From: Clostridiales bacterium | Lineage (GTDB): Bacteria > Bacillota > Clostridia > Lachnospirales > Lachnospiraceae | Reading direction: 5' to 3' | DNA: 5,759 nucleotides | Assembly (NCBI GenBank): GCA_019416265.1 | Contig: DXXQ01000215.1 | Coordinates: forward strand, 1 to 5,759 | Shown here: positions 5,230-5,759 of the stretch, piece by piece | How the letters are laid out: the number at the start of each line of letters is the position of its first letter | Position numbering within the stretch: position 1 is the first letter of the stretch | Made by a program: the position numbers and the translations under genes | Notes under the pieces: generated by a model | Database searches by the model: none | What the model was told of the DNA's origin: nothing | Seen by the model: only the letters and a program-made list of their open reading frames with translations

Positions 5230-5759
5230 ATGGAGGTAAAGGTAGCGAAGACTGCAGGGTTCTGCTTCGGCGTAAAGCGGGCAGTGGACAAGGTCTATGA
5301 GCTGATCGAAGCAGAAAAAAGCCCTATCTATACGCTGGGTCCCATCATTCACAACGAAGAGGTGGTAAAGGACCTGGCATCAAAGGGAGTCCGTGTCATC
5401 GAAGAGAAGGACATTGAAACTCTTAAGGAGGGGATCGTGGTCATCCGTTCTCACGGCGTAGGAAAAAATATCTATGAAAAGCTGGAAAGCTGCGGTGTGG
5501 AATATGTGGATGTAACCTGTCCCTTTGTCCTGAAGATCCACAGGATCGTCAGGGAAAAAAGCAGCGGGGGAATGCATGTGATCATCATCGGGGATAAGGA
5601 CCATCCGGAGGTAAAAGGAATCTGCGGCTGGTGCGAAGGCCCCTATACAGTGATCAAAAACAGGGAAGAAGCAGAGAATTTTTCCTTCCCGGAAGGAAAA
5701 AAGGCCTGTATTGTGTCACAGACGACATTTAATTACAACAAATTTAAAGATTTAGTTGA
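5230..5759 (+). CDS. ispH: 4-hydroxy-3-methylbut-2-enyl diphosphate reductase, N-terminal part (3' end outside window)
   Basis: The frame opens with ATG at 5230 and stays open for 176 full codons plus two bases to the right edge. IspH (LytB) is the [4Fe-4S] enzyme that reduces HMBPP to IPP and DMAPP in the last step of the MEP isoprenoid pathway. Diagnostic residues are in place: AGFCFGVKRAV (cluster ligand Cys12), GPIIHNEEVV (His41), IRSHGVG (His75), VTCPFV (cluster ligand Cys97), DHPEVKG (His125 and catalytic Glu127), and VSQTTFN with the active-site threonines. The third cluster cysteine should lie beyond the window. The start is one base after the cmk stop (TGATATG), with only a weak AAAGG/CAGG ribosome site inside the cmk end. 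This suggests termination-reinitiation coupling. In many Clostridia this protein is fused to ribosomal protein S1-type RNA-binding domains; whether that holds here cannot be seen. Confidence 0.96.
   Translation, partial: MEVKVAKTAGFCFGVKRAVDKVYELIEAEKSPIYTLGPIIHNEEVVKDLASKGVRVIEEKDIETLKEGIVVIRSHGVGKNIYEKLESCGVEYVDVTCPFVLKIHRIVREKSSGGMHVIIIGDKDHPEVKGICGWCEGPYTVIKNREEAENFSFPEGKKACIVSQTTFNYNKFKDLV

Noticed and set aside
1..5759. Mobile element, CRISPR, tRNA, riboswitch, toxin-antitoxin or defence genes
   Set aside because: The window is nearly filled by recognised metabolic genes on one strand. Apart from the 98-base spacer all gaps are shorter than 50 bases, and no terminal repeats, spacer arrays or cloverleaf-like sequence were seen.

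Overview
The window looks like an ordinary stretch of chromosome from an anaerobic, Gram-positive Clostridia bacterium, most likely a member of the Lachnospiraceae. This is inferred from three things: strong AGGAGG-type ribosome binding sites, intermediate GC content, and a biotin-dependent sodium-pumping decarboxylase with separate subunits next to a HI0933/BaiN-type flavoprotein, cmk and ispH. All recognised genes are on the + strand, and almost every base is coding.

Region 1 (1-3192) holds four tightly packed genes for a membrane-bound, Na+-translocating decarboxylase. They are the C-terminus of the OadG-type small subunit (cut by the left edge), a free-standing biotin carrier protein, the integral-membrane OadB beta subunit, and a 5S/OadA-type carboxyltransferase without its own biotin domain. 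Together they should move a carboxyl group from oxaloacetate (or a related exchange reaction) to biotin on the carrier. OadB then decarboxylates the carboxybiotin and exports Na+. Codon choice here is strongly biased, which suggests high expression.

Region 2 (3193-3290) is a 98-base spacer with a perfect GC-rich hairpin that probably ends or processes the decarboxylase transcript. A weak promoter candidate follows it. No other intergenic gap reaches even 50 bases.

Region 3 (3291-5759) holds a FAD-dependent HI0933/BaiN-family flavoprotein, cytidylate kinase (cmk), and the first 176 codons of ispH (last step of the MEP isoprenoid pathway), which runs off the right edge. cmk and ispH are separated by one base and are probably translationally coupled. 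These are housekeeping-type genes with relaxed codon usage.

I found no mobile element, CRISPR array, tRNA, rRNA, riboswitch or defence-like gene. I also found no convincing sign of an undescribed system. The most worthwhile leads are the split alpha subunit of the Na+ pump and what lies just outside the two window edges.
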